Shown here in pieces: positions 1-11,537 of a stretch of DNA of 64,000 nucleotides. The translations under genes were made by a program, and so were the position numbers. A model generated the notes under the pieces. It searched no databases. It saw only the letters and a program-made list of their open reading frames with translations, and was not told the DNA's origin. The DNA lies in the NCBI GenBank assembly GCA_015680905.1, contig CM027383.1, positions 84,477,001-84,541,000 on the forward strand. The letters run 5' to 3'. The first letter of the stretch is position 1. Every line of letters begins with the position of its first letter. Source of the DNA: Coptis chinensis. Taxonomy: Eukaryota > Streptophyta > Magnoliopsida > Ranunculales > Ranunculaceae.

Positions 1-370
1 GTTGGGCTTCACTAAGGATGAGTGGGAAGACTTCAAGTATTCCAGTATTCCCGTACTTCGATGCATGTTTTATCATCATATTCACGTTAACTACAAAAAC
101 CTGCAAAAGTACGAAAATATAATTATTTCATGATTATTAAACAAATAATTAATCAAAACACTATATCTCTACGGGGTTTAGTATTACAGTTTTGGGGTGC
201 TTATCAATTATGTTTATTTTTGCATGGTCTCATGATATTTGGATTTTATTTGTTTTTTAATAGATTGGTAATCAGAATAGATTGAAATATAAGGGGTCGG
301 TCAAAATATATAAAAGTTGGATAATCTGTCCTTGAGGTAGGTCGGCAAAATAGATATAATAATTAAGTAT
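1..370. other. Left edge, no gene recognised
   Basis: AT-rich sequence without a convincing reading frame or RNA gene. It could be the 3' end or flank of the Tat-clade element to the right, but I see no LTR boundary. Confidence 0.5.
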
Positions 371-800
371 AACGTAATTGGGGTGTCGTCGCCCCCATAA
401 TGTATTGATAACGTAATTAAATCTGGGGTGTCGCCACCCCCATAATATAATAATAACGTAATGAAATTTGGGGTGTCTTTGCTCCTAAAGTGTAATGATA
501 ACATAATGAAATTTGGGGTGTCGCTGCCCCCATATTGTAATGATAATGAAAGTTGAGGTGACGCCCCCAGATTGTAACGATTATATATTGAAAGTTGGGG
601 TGGCGCTGCCCCAATAGTATAATGATAACATAATGAAATTTGGGGTGTCGCTGCCCCCATAGTGTAATGATAACATAATGAAATTTGGGGTGTCGCCGCC
701 CCCATAGTGTAATGATAATGAAAGTTGAGGTGACGCCCCCAGATTGTAATGATTATATATTGAAAGTTGGGGTGACGGTGTACCCATAATGTAATAATAA
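371..800. repeat. Minisatellite of 38-45 bp units with hairpin cores
   Basis: About ten head-to-tail units begin near 371, 410, 455, 500, 545, 590, 628, 673, 718 and 762. Typical units carry a self-complementary core GGGGTGTCGCTGCCCCC. Three unit types recur in the order A-B-C then A-A-B-C, so 545-627 is repeated almost exactly at 718-800, a higher-order period of 173 bp. The apparent open frames across it are by-products of the repeat. It lies just beyond the 3' end of the coding region of the Tat-clade element and may belong to its 3' untranslated region. Confidence 0.85.
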
Positions 801-1055
801 TAAAATTTAGGATATTTAATCCCTAGTTAAAACGAAAGATGGATCGAATTTTATTGAATTATGAAATGATTACAATGAATGAAAAACAAACATTCAACAA
901 AAAAACTTTTTCAAATGAAAAACATTCCATGGCTTGGCAAATTTTTCTCTAGTGATTCGATGAAGGAAATAAGACCTTTTAGATGTTGGCCTATCAATGA
1001 TGAATGGTCATTCCCAATTCCCTGACAGCTTCCCAGATTCAATGAGCTTCTGTTT

Positions 1056-2411
1056 TCAGCTAAGTACCCAATCTTCTGGTTCAAAACTTTTAAGGCAAAG
1101 CTTTCTATCATATTTGCATTTTATGTTTGCCTGATATTTTATTAGACATTGTAAAGCTTCTTCTCGAGTTTTATCAATTGAGCCTGCCACCAAAGTTAGA
1201 GCAGCATCATTGTTTCCAGTTTGTACTACTTTTGTCCTTGTAATTGGTGCAATTAATTCTGTCGGGAGGACAACATCCATGCCATAAGCTAGGTTGAAAG
1301 GGGAAAGATTGGTAGAATGCTTTGGCGTGGTGCAATAAGCCCAAAGCACTGCTGAAAACTCTTTAACCTAATTTCATTTTGCTTTATGAAGCTTCTTCTT
1401 CAAAGTCGAGAAAATCGTCTTATTGGTTGCTTCTGCTTGTCCATTTGCTTATGGATAATATGGTGCGGAGAAATTATACTAAATTTTTAGTGAGGTGCAA
1501 AATTTGTGAATTTCTTCCACATCAAATTGTTTACCATTATCAGAGACGATGTTAGATGGAATTCCAAAGGAACAAACAATGTCTTTACATAAGAAGCGTC
1601 GTACATCTGTTACTGAGATGTTGACAATCGGTTGAGCTTCTACCCATTTAGTGAAATAATCAGTCGCAACCAATAAGAATCGTACACTTCCAGGAGCCTT
1701 TGGTAGGAGTCCCACAATATCCAAGCCCCATTTTGCAAAAGTCCAAGGGCTTAGAATTGGGTGGAGTTTTGTTGCTTGAAGTTTGCCCATATTTGCATGT
1801 TTTTGACATGGTATGTATTTTTGGGCAAATTCCGCCAAGTGTCTTTGCATGCTAGGCCACCAGTATCCTTGAGTCATGGCTTTATGTGCAAGACTACGTC
1901 CCCCATAATGCTTTCCACAAAGTCCGGAGTGTATCTCTTCGAGAACTAGATGACCTTGATCTTTGGAAAGACATATGAGAAGAGGACTGAAATTGTTTGC
2001 CTTCCTATAAAGTAGGAGCTTGCCTTTAGAATATGGAATTATGACAAATTTCCATGCATCTCTTTTAATTTTGTAGGAAAGTGACGAATCCTCAGGTAGA
2101 GTTCCATGTTGTAGAAATTCTAAATAAGTAGGTCTCCAATCATCTGGTGAAGAATCATCGTCGATAGATTGGAGATCCAAATATGGTACTTCTGGAGAAT
2201 TATCTGCTTCGTGGGATTCATCTTCCATATCAACATTGCTTTGGTCGGCATCATGTGTGAGTGGAGAATCACTCTCAACACTATGATCAGCCAAATCTTG
2301 ATGGTTGGCTAAATCTTCTTGAGCTGCTTTCTCTGAGTGAGATTCTGAACTTGTGCCGACCGATTGAGCTAGGTCTTCTCTATTTCTTTTCCTTGTTGTT
2401 ACAGCATTCAC
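1056..2411 (-). pseudogene. Tat-element integrase (broken)
   Basis: Integrase inserts the cDNA copy into the genome. After an acidic linker of about 110 residues, the zinc-binding N-terminal part shows its paired histidines (EEIHSGLCGKH) and one cysteine of the CxxC pair (YIPCQKH, with Tyr where the first Cys is expected). The catalytic core follows with GLDIVG (first Asp), DYFTKWVEA and VSDNGKQF (second Asp). Past a frameshift near 1480 the third acidic residue is seen in GQAEATN, in a stretch with in-frame stops at about 1370-1440. The C-terminal part continues at 1056-1349. The missing Cys, frameshift and stops indicate an inactive copy. Confidence 0.85.
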
Positions 2412-2497
2412 TTGCTCGAATTCGAAATTCTGAGATGTCGTCTGGAAATAGCATAGATGAGCAATATATAAGTTTTAAATACGTTCTTCTATAACAG

Positions 2498-3050
2498 TTA
2501 TGCTTGGAAAAGTTGGAAATCAATATAGATTTTTCTTTTATTGTTAACATCAACTGCGGTAGAGAGATAGGTTAAGGCATCGGCGTGTCGATTATCATTG
2601 CGAGAGCGCTGGTGAACTGCAATAGATTTGAAATGAATGGATAGCTCATGCATTTTTTGGACATATGCAACCATCCTATCATTTCGATCGAGCAACAAAA
2701 GATCTGCCAAATTGATTCGCAACAAGCTTTGAGTCAGTGAATAACTCGATCTTTGTCACCCCCAGGTCAAGTGATGTTCGCATTGCATAACGAACCGCTT
2801 CATTGTTTGATGCACAAAATTCGAGGCAAACAGATTTTTCAATTTTCTCGCCATCAGGTCGGATCAAAACACAACCAAGGCCTGAACCTGATTTGTTCTT
2901 GGAACCGTCCGTGTGTAGAATCCATAAAGAAGGGTCGGCACTTGTGGAAGGATCGGCCGATCCTTGTTGTGGATTAAGAGGAGGTTCCTCAAACTGCTCA
3001 TCTATCGTCGGTATGTCATCAACAGGAAAATCTGCCATAAGTGATGCCAA
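2498..3050 (-). pseudogene. Second (aRNH-type) RNase H of the Tat element
   Basis: A distinct RNase H domain lies between the RT-linked RNase H and integrase. Visible motifs are WILHTDGSKNKSGSGLG (first Asp), SNNEAVRYA (Glu), LFTDSKLVANQ (Asp) and, after a frameshift near 2690, RNDNRHADALTYL (final Asp). The four acidic positions are all recognisable, but the frame is broken. An additional RNase H of this kind is established for Tat/Ogre elements. Its role besides degrading the RNA of the RNA-DNA hybrid is not settled. Confidence 0.8.
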
Positions 3051-3071
3051 TGTGTGCCCTTTCTCAGATGA

Positions 3072-4345
3072 TCAAGCTTTGTAGATAATTTCGTAGGCAC
3101 TCAAATATGTTTCCCATTCTGCTAATCGGCTCGAATCAGCATTTTGAAGAACTTTCCTCAAGGGGTATTCAGAGTAGACATTTATGATACGCCCTTGGAA
3201 ATAAGGCTTCAATCTTCGTGCTGTATAGACAAGTGAGAGAGCTATTTTCTCGATCTTTGAATACCTTGCTTCTGGAGATGTAAGGGTCTTACTTATGAAG
3301 AAAATTGGTTGTTCATTTTCATCATCAATGAATAAGACGGCACTCACAACTATTTCTGATGCTGCCAAATAGATGCCAATTGTTTGTCCGGTGGTAGGAC
3401 TAGCAAGAATTGGTAGCTGTACTAGGTATTCTTTCATTTTGTGAAAAGCGGCATCACACTCATTTGTCCATTTCGGAGATCCTTTAATGGCTTGGAAAAA
3501 GGGGTGGAGCCGATTTGAATATTTTGAGATAAATCTACCCAAACCGACTATCCTACCCGTAAGTTGCTGGATCTGCTTCTTGGTTTTTTGGCGAGGGTAT
3601 TTCGGTAATTGCACGGATTTGATTAGGATTAGCTTCAATGCCTCGTTTGGTAATAAGATATCCAAGAAATTTACTCGATGCTAACCCAAATGTGCATTTT
3701 GATGGATTTAGACGCATTCAAATATTCACAAGCCGACTAAAGAATTTTTGTAAGTGATGAAGGTGTGAAGACTCTTCATCCGACTTGATAACCATATCAT
3801 CAATATAAGCTTCCATAAACTTGCCAAAGAAGTCTGAAAATGATGTATTTATGAATTTCTGATATGTTGCCGGTGCATTTTTTAGACTAAAAGGCATTAC
3901 CTTGTAGGAAAATAAGCCTTGGTATGTTATGAAAGTTGTAAGTTCTTGTTCATCTTCAGCTAATGCAATTTGATAAAATCCCATTGAGTCAAAAGAAATT
4001 CGTTTAAACCCTGAAGTGGCATCAACCAATTCAGAAATACGACACAAGGGGTACGGGTGAATAGGACATTTTTTTATTAACATCAGTAAAATCCACACAG
4101 ATCCTAAGTTTTCCATTTTTCATAGGGACTGCTACTACATTGGATATCCATTTCGGATATAGTACATGCCTAATAAAATTAACATTTAGAAGTTTGTCTA
4201 TCTCTTCTTTCACTTTGAGCTTTCGATCGAGAGCCATTCGGCGAGGCTTTTGATGCACTGGCTTTTGTGTTTTGTCGATATCTAGCCGGTGACATGCAAG
4301 TGAATGATCAATCCCAGACATTTGTTCGACCGTCCACACAAACAC
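3072..4345 (-). pseudogene. Tat-element reverse transcriptase and first RNase H
   Basis: The fingers region shows KPVHQKPRRMALDRK and NGKLRICVDFTDVNK. A frameshift near 4080 moves the frame to the palm, with DATSGFKRISFDSMGFYQI and the catalytic YIDDMVIKS. A second frameshift near 3700 leads to the connection region (LTGRIVGLGRFISKYSN). The degenerate RT-linked RNase H follows (IYLAASEIVVSAVLF, PIFFISKTLTSPEARYSKIEK, LRKVLQNADSSRLAEW), in which the usual first Asp is missing. This loss is common in Tat elements, which rely on the second RNase H. Frameshifts make this copy non-functional. Confidence 0.85.
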
Positions 4346-4616
4346 TGTGCAATTTTTTTCTTCAAAAACTCAATGAGTTCATCCTGTTCCTTCTTAGAAA
4401 TTTCCGCATAAATAAAAGTGGTTTCTTCTTCCTTGTTGCCGATCTGTACTTCGAGGAGCCAATGGAATTTTGTAATTGCTATTTTACCCCATTGACATTT
4501 AGGATGGTGTTGCCCTTGACTTCCGAATCTTTATAATCTTCAAGCACAGACTCATGGCACTTCAAAACTGCTATCTGATCACTTTGAACTTTGCATACCA
4601 TACCATCACACTAGAA

Positions 4617-4896
4617 CTTGATAGCCTGATGGAAAGTAGAAACGACAGCTCCCATTGAGTGAATCCAATCTCTTCCCAAAATGACATTATAGGAAGAGTT
4701 ACAATCCAATAGAAGAAAATCAATTGTAACTTCCTTGTTCATTAATGTCACCGGAACTTGATAGCCTGATGGAAAGTAGAAACGACAGCTCCCATTGAGT
4801 GAATCCAATCTCTTCCCAGAATGACATTATAGGAGGAGTTACAATCCAATAGGAGAAAATCAATTGTAACTTCCTTGTTCATTAATGTCACCGGAA
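4617..4896 (-). repeat. 140-bp tandem duplication in the protease region
   Basis: The segments 4617-4756 and 4757-4896 are head-to-tail copies with only a few substitutions. In the coding sense each encodes the end of the protease core including VILGRDWIHSMGAV. The 140-bp length is not a multiple of three, so the duplication itself shifts the frame. The few differences suggest it arose after the element had inserted. Confidence 0.95.
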
Positions 4897-5371
4897 GAGA
4901 GCATCTACCAATTGATTTTGCTGCTGTCCCATCGAAGCCAATGATAGGATTTGGATCAGGAACTATCATTTTCTTAGGGAGATTGAGTCCTTTGTAACAA
5001 CGCTTGTAGATAACACTTGCCGAACTACCTATATCAATCATGATTTTCTGCACATGATGAATTCCAACAAAAGCTTGTATTACAACAGCATCATAATGAG
5101 GATGGTGCACTCCTATCAGATCATTGTCAATCCAACAGAGAGGTCCTTCCTCATATGTCTCAGTACCCATACCGTAGAGAAAATCATATACACTATAAAC
5201 ATAGTGGTGGCTGAGATCAGTGATCTTTGAGTGATTGAAATTCTTGCACTGGGTGTTAGACATTGAATCAACTCTGGCATGACCAACTTTGATTACATTA
5301 TGTGCGGTCACGACTAAAGCTTGTTTCATTTTACCTAGCATGTAATCCTGGAGCATACCCTTCTCGATCAA
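4748..5371 (-). pseudogene. Retrotransposon aspartic protease (Tat element)
   Basis: The protease processes the Gag-Pol polyprotein. The active site region reads MIDIGSSASVI, with Ile where most relatives have Thr or Ser after the catalytic Asp. The flap-proximal and C-terminal parts follow, with PNPIIGFDG, IDFLLLDCNSSYNVILGRDW and HSMGAV. The C-terminal part falls in the 140-bp tandem duplication, which truncates the frame. The gag linker lies upstream and RT downstream, as expected for Ty3/gypsy. Confidence 0.8.
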
Positions 5372-5398
5372 ACCTTGGATTCTACTCCTTAGAGATCG

Positions 5399-5440
5399 GC
5401 ATTGTTCAGTTTCATGACCAAAATAATCGTGGAACTTGCA
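5399..5440 (-). pseudogene. CHHC knuckle between gag and protease
   Basis: The minus strand encodes CKFHDYFGHETEQC, a C-x2-H-x4-H-x4-C zinc knuckle variant followed by a helix-forming stretch (RSLRSRIQGLIEKGMLQDYML). This arrangement is typical of the end of Gag in Tat-clade elements, where the knuckle packages the element RNA. It supports the clade assignment. Confidence 0.7.
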
Positions 5441-5665
5441 TCACAGTGATTTGTCACGTGTAGCCTTGGTATCTTCGGAGAGAGGAAAAGGTGGAGATAA
5501 GATATTCTTTCCCTTAATCTTCTCATAGATAACAACATACTTCTCGTTGAGGGTGGTAAGCTTTAACTTTGGAAGTTTCTTTTTTTCTTTGTCGTTCTAT
5601 TGTTGTGGCCTACCATCACTCTTGGACTTTTGATCGGTTGTTTGTTGATACTTTAGTTTTTTACT

Positions 5666-6163
5666 CTATTCCTGCGGCTTGCTTATTCGATCCCTATCTC
5701 TGTGAACTCGTGTCGATGCATCATCTTCAACTCGAATAAACTGTTGAGTTCGAGCAAAAAGTTCATAACGAGTTGTTGGGATGTCTTTTACTATAGAGTT
5801 GTAAAATCCATCCCTATCATAATTAATGCCTTCCTTGAAAGCATAAATGACAAGAATATCAGATGCATTTGGAATTTCAACAGCTGTTTTCCGAAATCTC
5901 GCAACAAACTTACTGAGTTTTTCGTCTTTTTGTTGTGTAATACTGAATAGAGAATCAATATTTTTCGGTTCTTTCCAGTTGTGACGAAAATGCTCGGCAA
6001 ACTTGTACGCAAGATCAATAAAATTGTGGATGGATCTTTCTAGAAGCATGTTAAACCATCTCATCGACTTAATTCTAATGAGTGTGGATGGGAATAACTT
6101 GCAAAGAAGAGCATCATCGAAAGTCCATAAGATCATCTTGTTTCTATAATTAACAAGATGCAT
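5666..6163 (-). pseudogene. Gag capsid domain (retrotrans_gag), Tat element
   Basis: Gag forms the virus-like particle around the element RNA. This stretch shows the typical order of the retrotransposon gag domain: an ALLCKLFPSTLI segment, MRWFNMLLERSIHNFIDLAYKFAEHF, then QQKDEKLSKFVARFRKTAVEI and NASDILVIYAFKEGI. The N-terminal part of Gag lies further right in broken frames, and the knuckle and protease lie to the left. The open stretch of 165 residues is only part of a Gag protein of usual size. Confidence 0.75.
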
Positions 6164-7350
6164 TAAAGGGTCTCCATCAATCTCATCATACTTCTCGAAT
6201 TCTGGCTGCTTGAAGTCCTTGTGATGAACGGTTGTTTGGATTCGGAGAGAGAAGGGAGAATCTATACGACTCTCTATAGCAAGATTTCAAATTTTGTTTT
6301 CTTGTGACTCCGTGTCATTAACAGCCTTCAGTATCATCTCATAGAGACGTCGTTCAGAAAATGGAACATTCTCTCGACGATGGTCACGACCGAACTGTGG
6401 ATGTTTTGGCTAAGATTTCTTCAGAGGAGGTGGAGTGAGTTCTCGTCGACCAGTCCATGTAGGTGAAGGTGATTGAGCTAGTAGTGGAGATCGGTTCCTT
6501 CGCCTCCTATGGTGAACATTAGGAGAATATGGATGGAGTGCTGGACTGTCACAACCATTTTCTTGACCTGTTGCAAGTGAGTCTCCATCTCCATGACTAC
6601 CATTGTCAACATACTTTGGCCGACAATGAGCTCTTGGATTGGGACTACAACTTGAGCAATTGGGTTGTGAACTGGAACTGCTTGGTGAATAGTACTATTG
6701 TCGAGATCGGCACATATTGCTGTTACGACGAGGACTTGCAGTGGCTTGCCTACCCCTCCTAGAGCTTGGGGTATGAACTTCATTGGTTTTTCGTTGGTTG
6801 GGTAATCTACTTTGCTGACCTATATGGATATTTTACCAATCTCCATTAGTATGGTTCGAATCGGCTAAACCTGTTTTCTTCATGAGATCTTTTGTGAGTT
6901 AGCGATCCCTCACAGGGAGGTCGGCAGAGGAGTTTGTGGATTTGCTTACGATTACACTGGAAAGTGTTGGCTTTTGGCATTGCACATTCGTTTGCGCGAA
7001 GCCTTTAGTAAGCGACTCGCACGCGGTTTCTCTTGGTGTGGGAGTTTGTGCTTGTAGTCTTTGACAGAGATGCTTAAGAGTTCAAACGATCCCAAACTTT
7101 TTGTCGTGGACCCTGAATCATCTTCGAGAAGTTGACGTAGCTATTTCTTCATATTTTTATTCTTACTCTCCAATTGTCGGAGACGACGGTCGACCTGAGT
7201 TAATGGATCAGATACATGAATATCCACTCTTTTAGTCGCAGATGGCCGATGACTATCGGACTTGGAAAGTGAATTCCCACCAGAAGGTGGGTGCTGAACT
7301 TGTGCGGCAAGAGGGAAACTTTCACTGTTGTTTGTTTTTCGAGAAACCAT
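6164..7350 (-). pseudogene. N-terminal Gag region, strongly decayed
   Basis: Only short open stretches remain. One starts at 7350 (MVSRKTNNSESF...) and ends in a Lys-rich coiled-coil-like segment (VDRRLRQLESKNKNMKK), which would suit the N-terminal, low-complexity part of a Tat Gag. Another around 6478-6783 is Gln/Val-rich and probably off-frame. I infer the assignment from position, between the capsid domain and the leader, rather than from a domain match. Confidence 0.45.
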
Positions 7351-7843
7351 TGACGTAACTTTTGTTTTGTGGTTAAAGGTAGGAGCACAAACGGTGCCAA
7401 ATATGTTTCAACAAGTTTTGCCAAAACACACTAGTTGGGTTGGAAGTGATTTTTTTGGAAGAGATTGCGAATGGGATGTTTGTTGGTGAGAGTTGAGACT
7501 GGACTTCGGTTTGAAGTTGCCTACGTACCTAAATGTTGTATTTTTTTGGGATCAAGTCTCGATTGCGTAGTTCTGGAAAATGACCAATGTTTGATTTTAT
7601 ATGTCGGATTGGTGATAGTTCCTTCCTCGTTCTCCAATATTCCAATTGTGGGATGAATTTGGAGAACTTGCTGGAGAGCCGTCACACGATTGATGAAAGT
7701 GAATCTTGAATGTGGACGAAGTTGTGGATGAAGTTGTGGAAGTTGATTGATTCGGTCAAACAACTTCCTCGCAAATGTTCAAGACACGTGTTTAATTGTA
7801 TAAACTTTGCGTTATGTGGGTAGGTAGGGTATAAATTGAGTCT
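7351..7843 (-). other. Probable 5' leader of the Tat element
   Basis: On the minus strand this precedes the presumed gag start. I see no gene and could not identify a primer-binding site or LTR end in it. Confidence 0.35.
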
Positions 7844-8060
7844 GAGCGTGGGCTTTTTGGGCTTTGAGCATGGGCTTTATTGTAGATAAGCTCGAAGCGT
7901 GGGCTTTTTGGGATCTGAGCATGGGCTTTATTTTAGATAAGCTCGGAGCATGGGCTCTGAGTGTGGGCTTTTTGGGCTCTGAGAATGGGATTTATTATAA
8001 GTAGGTAAGTAGGTTGGTTCTGAGCGTGGGCTTTGAGTGTGGGTTTGTATTGAATTGGGC
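7844..8060. repeat. Short tandem repeat, about 50-bp units
   Basis: Repeated variants of GAGCGTGGGCTTTTTGGGC and GAGCATGGGCTTTATT occur with a period near 50 bp (units near 7844 and 7894, then decayed and shortened copies to about 8060). The sequence between is AT-rich and contains GATAAGCTCG. No coding sense is seen. Confidence 0.75.
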
Positions 8061-8254
8061 TTTTATTGGGCCATATTTGTAGGGGCCAGAACAATAGGCT
8101 TTAGCAATTGGCTCTATTATAATAACACCTTGTTCCTTTTTTTGGTTGGGTTCTGGACTGGTGGAAAGAATATTAGTTTCAGATGTGGTATCGATTGAAA
8201 TGGATTGGAGAAAACAAAAGGTATTTGCTATTTACTGAATTTGTATTGTTTGCT

Positions 8255-8654
8255 CGGTCATTACCTGGTAAAGTTAGTCTGTGATAGATGGTGGAGTGGA
8301 ATATGAATTCGAAATGGATGGTGATGTGAATGGTAATGGACTGTTAGTGAACCCATATTCTGACTAACCAGGTGGATATATGAATGATGGTTGACTATTT
8401 GTGGTGGAATTCCATGAATTGTTTGCATGATTAGAAAACTCTGGGGTGTATTGGGTACTACCAAAGTTTGAAAATTGAGGTTCGAAATTATAAGGATTTT
8501 TCATAGTATACTCAACCTCGGCATATAATGTGCATTGGGACGCCCAATGATATAGACTACCACAGCAAGAACAAGGTTCTGGGTCGCATTGTAATTCCAT
8601 GACGATTGCGATGCATATTGATAAGCCATGGATGCTCAAACAAGCATGATACAC
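8255..8654 (-). pseudogene. Gag-like fragment with CCHC knuckle
   Basis: The minus strand encodes CSCCGSLYHWASQC, which fits the C-x2-C-x4-H-x4-C knuckle. It is followed by an Asn/Ser/Pro-rich stretch (NPYNFEPQFSNFGS...) like the C-terminal part of plant Ty3/gypsy Gag proteins. No neighbouring capsid or pol domain from the same element is recognisable, so this is a short relic. It might alternatively belong to the Tat element, although its position upstream of that gag argues for a separate insertion. Confidence 0.45.
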
Positions 8655-11502
8655 AATCTGCAGAAATTCATTTGTGACCTTGAAGTTTTTGAAAAGTTTG
8701 CATGCAATGTCTATATATTAGATACTATGCCCTGTTCGAATCGAACAGTGGGCACGAAATTGGGTTTTGGGAACTACACATGTCAAGGGAGAAAATTGCT
8801 ACTTCACCAGATGGTGTGCCACCAAGAATCTCACTCACGGTGAATCTGAGGGAGGGGAGTGAGTAAGGTGGTTGGTCCACTAGAATCTAGTAGCTCACTA
8901 CTCTCTTTGTTCATGCTAAATGTTTGTCTTGATGGATGTGACTAGATTGGCTCTGCTTGATTGATTTTATCTTTTTAGTTTGGTCTAGGCAACAAACAGT
9001 TCACGTAATGTTCGTTCTAAAGTGGGGCTTAATCCCACTTTTTGTTCTTTTAGGGCTCGAGATTGGCCTTAGCGTTAATGTAAAGACGAGACTGAAATGT
9101 AAATCACACAATCATGCACGCATGCTTAGTAACATACAAGTATCCTCTTACACTTTGTAGCTAGGAGGTTTAGAAAGTACCGCCCAAGGTGTGCGTACAC
9201 GACCCTTGGGGAGAAGGCGACGTGGTGGGGTTGGCGAAGTGGTTGGTGTCTTGCGTGTCAACCCACCATTTGAGCGCTTTCTTACGGTTACAAGTTTAAT
9301 CTATCTAAGACCCACAAGTCGGGTCGAAAGGTGGCAAAGCCAATAAGATACAATTGGTTGCCTTCGTGGGCCTAAAACAAAGTTACTTTCGTGGGCTTAA
9401 AACTATGAAAGCGGTAAACACGAAAAGTAACTACGTTTAGCTAGTTAACTATTCACTAATGATTAATTAAGCAAAATATGTAAAAACTTAGAAAGTGTTC
9501 GTCAAAGATTGGAACTTCAAACCCCAAGTTGGGTTGAGATGCGCGAGCGTGATATTATATTACTCGCCTCGCACATCAAACCGGTCCTTGTTGGTTGAAT
9601 CCCCAACTCTTGGTAATAAGTAAACTTAAACCAAAAGACTAAACTGCTTTCAAGACTTAAACTATTTTTCTATTTATCCTACTTTATTTATTTATTTATT
9701 TTTTAATGTTGACTTGACTATATAATATTATCCTAACTAACATGCATAAACAACAATTAATAGAAAATAAACCCTAAACATGCTTCTAAATTATTTTTAA
9801 TGTTTAACTTTACTGATGGATTACTAATTCATTTAAATTAATAAAAAAAATTAATTTTTTAATTGAATTTTTGGTTTTGAAAACTCAAGATTTTACAAAT
9901 CTATCTACTTTTTATCTACTCATAGTTAAAACTAACTTACATACAAAGATTCTGAGCCAACAGAATCTTCTTTGGAGAAAAGTGAGGTGTGACGCGGGTT
10001 TGACAGGCGCGGGCGCGGGTGTGGCTAAGGCGCGGGTGCGTGGTTGGCAGGCGCGGTGCTGGTCGATTAGCACCGTTTTGGCTCGTTTTTCTCCAGCAGT
10101 CTTCGGTGAACCGTCTCATGCTATTCTCAGGCTCCGTTTGCTTAGAGGTTTACTGAAAGTACACAAAAAAGAATCATCAGTTACGAATATAAAGAAAAAA
10201 AACTTGAAAAACTTGAAAATAAGATTGAGAAGAAGAGTTCAAAGAGTGATTTTTGGATCCATCTTCCTCCTTGTGCTTAGATCCATGATGGTGGCACCAT
10301 TTGATTGTTAGTTAGTGGGGTATTGGGTGTGTTGTTCATCTTAGATCATTTGTTAGGAGGAAAAGGTTTGATGGTTGGAAAACCTCTTTCTAAACTTTCT
10401 TAACTTGTTCTTGATGGTTAAAACATAAATAAAACTATTGATTTAATAGAGAAAACATGTATGGAAATGATTAGTTGGGACTACTTAGTCACCAAGTAAC
10501 ACTCATTTGAACTTTTCAAATGAGTGAACTTGTGTTGGGTTAAATGTAATATTAGGAAGAAGTAATGAGATGAGAATAGTAGATCAAAACAAGATAGAAA
10601 ATTTTATATTGAAGACAAATAAGAAATTGATTCATTAAAGCTTGAAGAACATAAAAATGGAAAACAATTTAAATAACAATTAAACTAGTAATTTAAAACA
10701 TGTTAATCTATTCCTAATGACCAAATATTAATTCTAGGGTAAACAAATAAAGCTACAAACCAAATGGTTTGGACCCTAAAACATTGGATTCCTATCTCTC
10801 TCCATCTCTTTGCCTTATATAGTCTACATTTTACTAATTACAACTTTGCCCTCATTCTTTAGAAATAAGACACCTCATTAGGATTTAGGTATCTTTTTGA
10901 ATAAGTCTTGCTAAGGATGCCAACTTTTGAGTTGTAGACACAATCTTTGGTCTTGTGGGTTAAGGACAATCTTCCACCTTTTGGTTTTGAGTCCCTAACT
11001 GTTGACAGTTGACTTTGACTTTAAATTTTCGGTACTTTTTCTTATAAGCTGGAATCTTCTCAAGCAGCGTCGATAACACTCCTTTTCGTGCTAAAATGCA
11101 CGTAGTAGGAATATACGTCCTAATTGGCCTGTATCCTGCAAAAGGTAACAAAAGCTATAAGTTGTCTATTCATTAAGCATAAGAAGGATATATTTGAAGC
11201 ATTGTAAAGATAATAAAATGCACATTTTGGGACTGATCACTAAGTAAATATAATCTTGAACAATCTTATCATAATATAATGTCTGAGATTCAGAGTATTC
11301 TAGCTGGGCATATATAATCTTGAAGTCTTGAACAATCTGATTCCTCTAATGTAATGTTCAACTTCTGGAGCTCTCCTGCGCCTAAAAGCAATTTCCTCCC
11401 CCCAAAGTTTTTTGGTTTTGAATTTCAAATTCAAACTAGATCTTTGTCTCTCCTGTGCTGCATTAAAGTTTGTGCTTTTACTTCTTGACCTGTTTTAAGT
11501 GG
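8655..11502. other. About 2.8 kb with no recognisable gene
   Basis: Open frames here are short and without known motifs. A GC-rich patch around 9990-10060 (GCGCGGGCGCGGGTG type) resembles GC patches in plant LTRs or leaders. The rest is AT-rich. It may hold LTR remnants, but I could not pair any segment with another copy in the window. Confidence 0.5.
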
Positions 11503-11526
11503 CTCTCTCTCTCTCTCTCTCTCTCT
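11503..11526. repeat. (CT)n microsatellite
   Basis: Twelve CT dinucleotides immediately upstream of the LINE-A ORF1 start at 11538. CT tracts are common in plant 5' untranslated regions, so this may be part of the LINE-A leader. Confidence 0.9.
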
Positions 11527-11537
11527 ACACAAACCAG

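Larger units (their letters stand above)
801..7425 (-). mobile_element. Decayed Tat-clade Ty3/gypsy LTR retrotransposon
   Basis: Read on the minus strand the domain order is gag, CHHC knuckle, aspartic protease, RT, RNase H, a second RNase H, integrase. Integrase as the last pol domain defines Ty3/gypsy. The extra RNase H between the RT-linked RNase H and integrase is the known hallmark of the Tat/Ogre group. Nearly every domain is broken by stops or frameshifts, and one segment is tandemly duplicated. I could not identify LTRs, a primer site or target duplications, so the outer limits are only those of the recognisable coding region plus a little 3' sequence. Confidence 0.85.

Noticed and set aside
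301..787. Overlapping minus-strand reading frames with repeated MGAATPQISLCYHYT-like peptides
   Set aside because: They are translations of the 45-bp minisatellite, whose unit is a multiple of three and so stays open by chance. No start context or domain.
371..800. Possible CRISPR array because of regularly spaced hairpin repeats
   Set aside because: The repeats are contiguous without unique spacers, and the context is a plant retrotransposon.
8731..8756. Palindrome GCCCTGTTCGAATCGAACAG
   Set aside because: Single short inverted repeat without partner motifs; expected by chance in a window of this size.
9871..10311. 146-codon plus-strand frame
   Set aside because: GC-rich repeats and AT-rich ends, no motif, overlapping minus-strand frame of similar quality; more like LTR or leader sequence.
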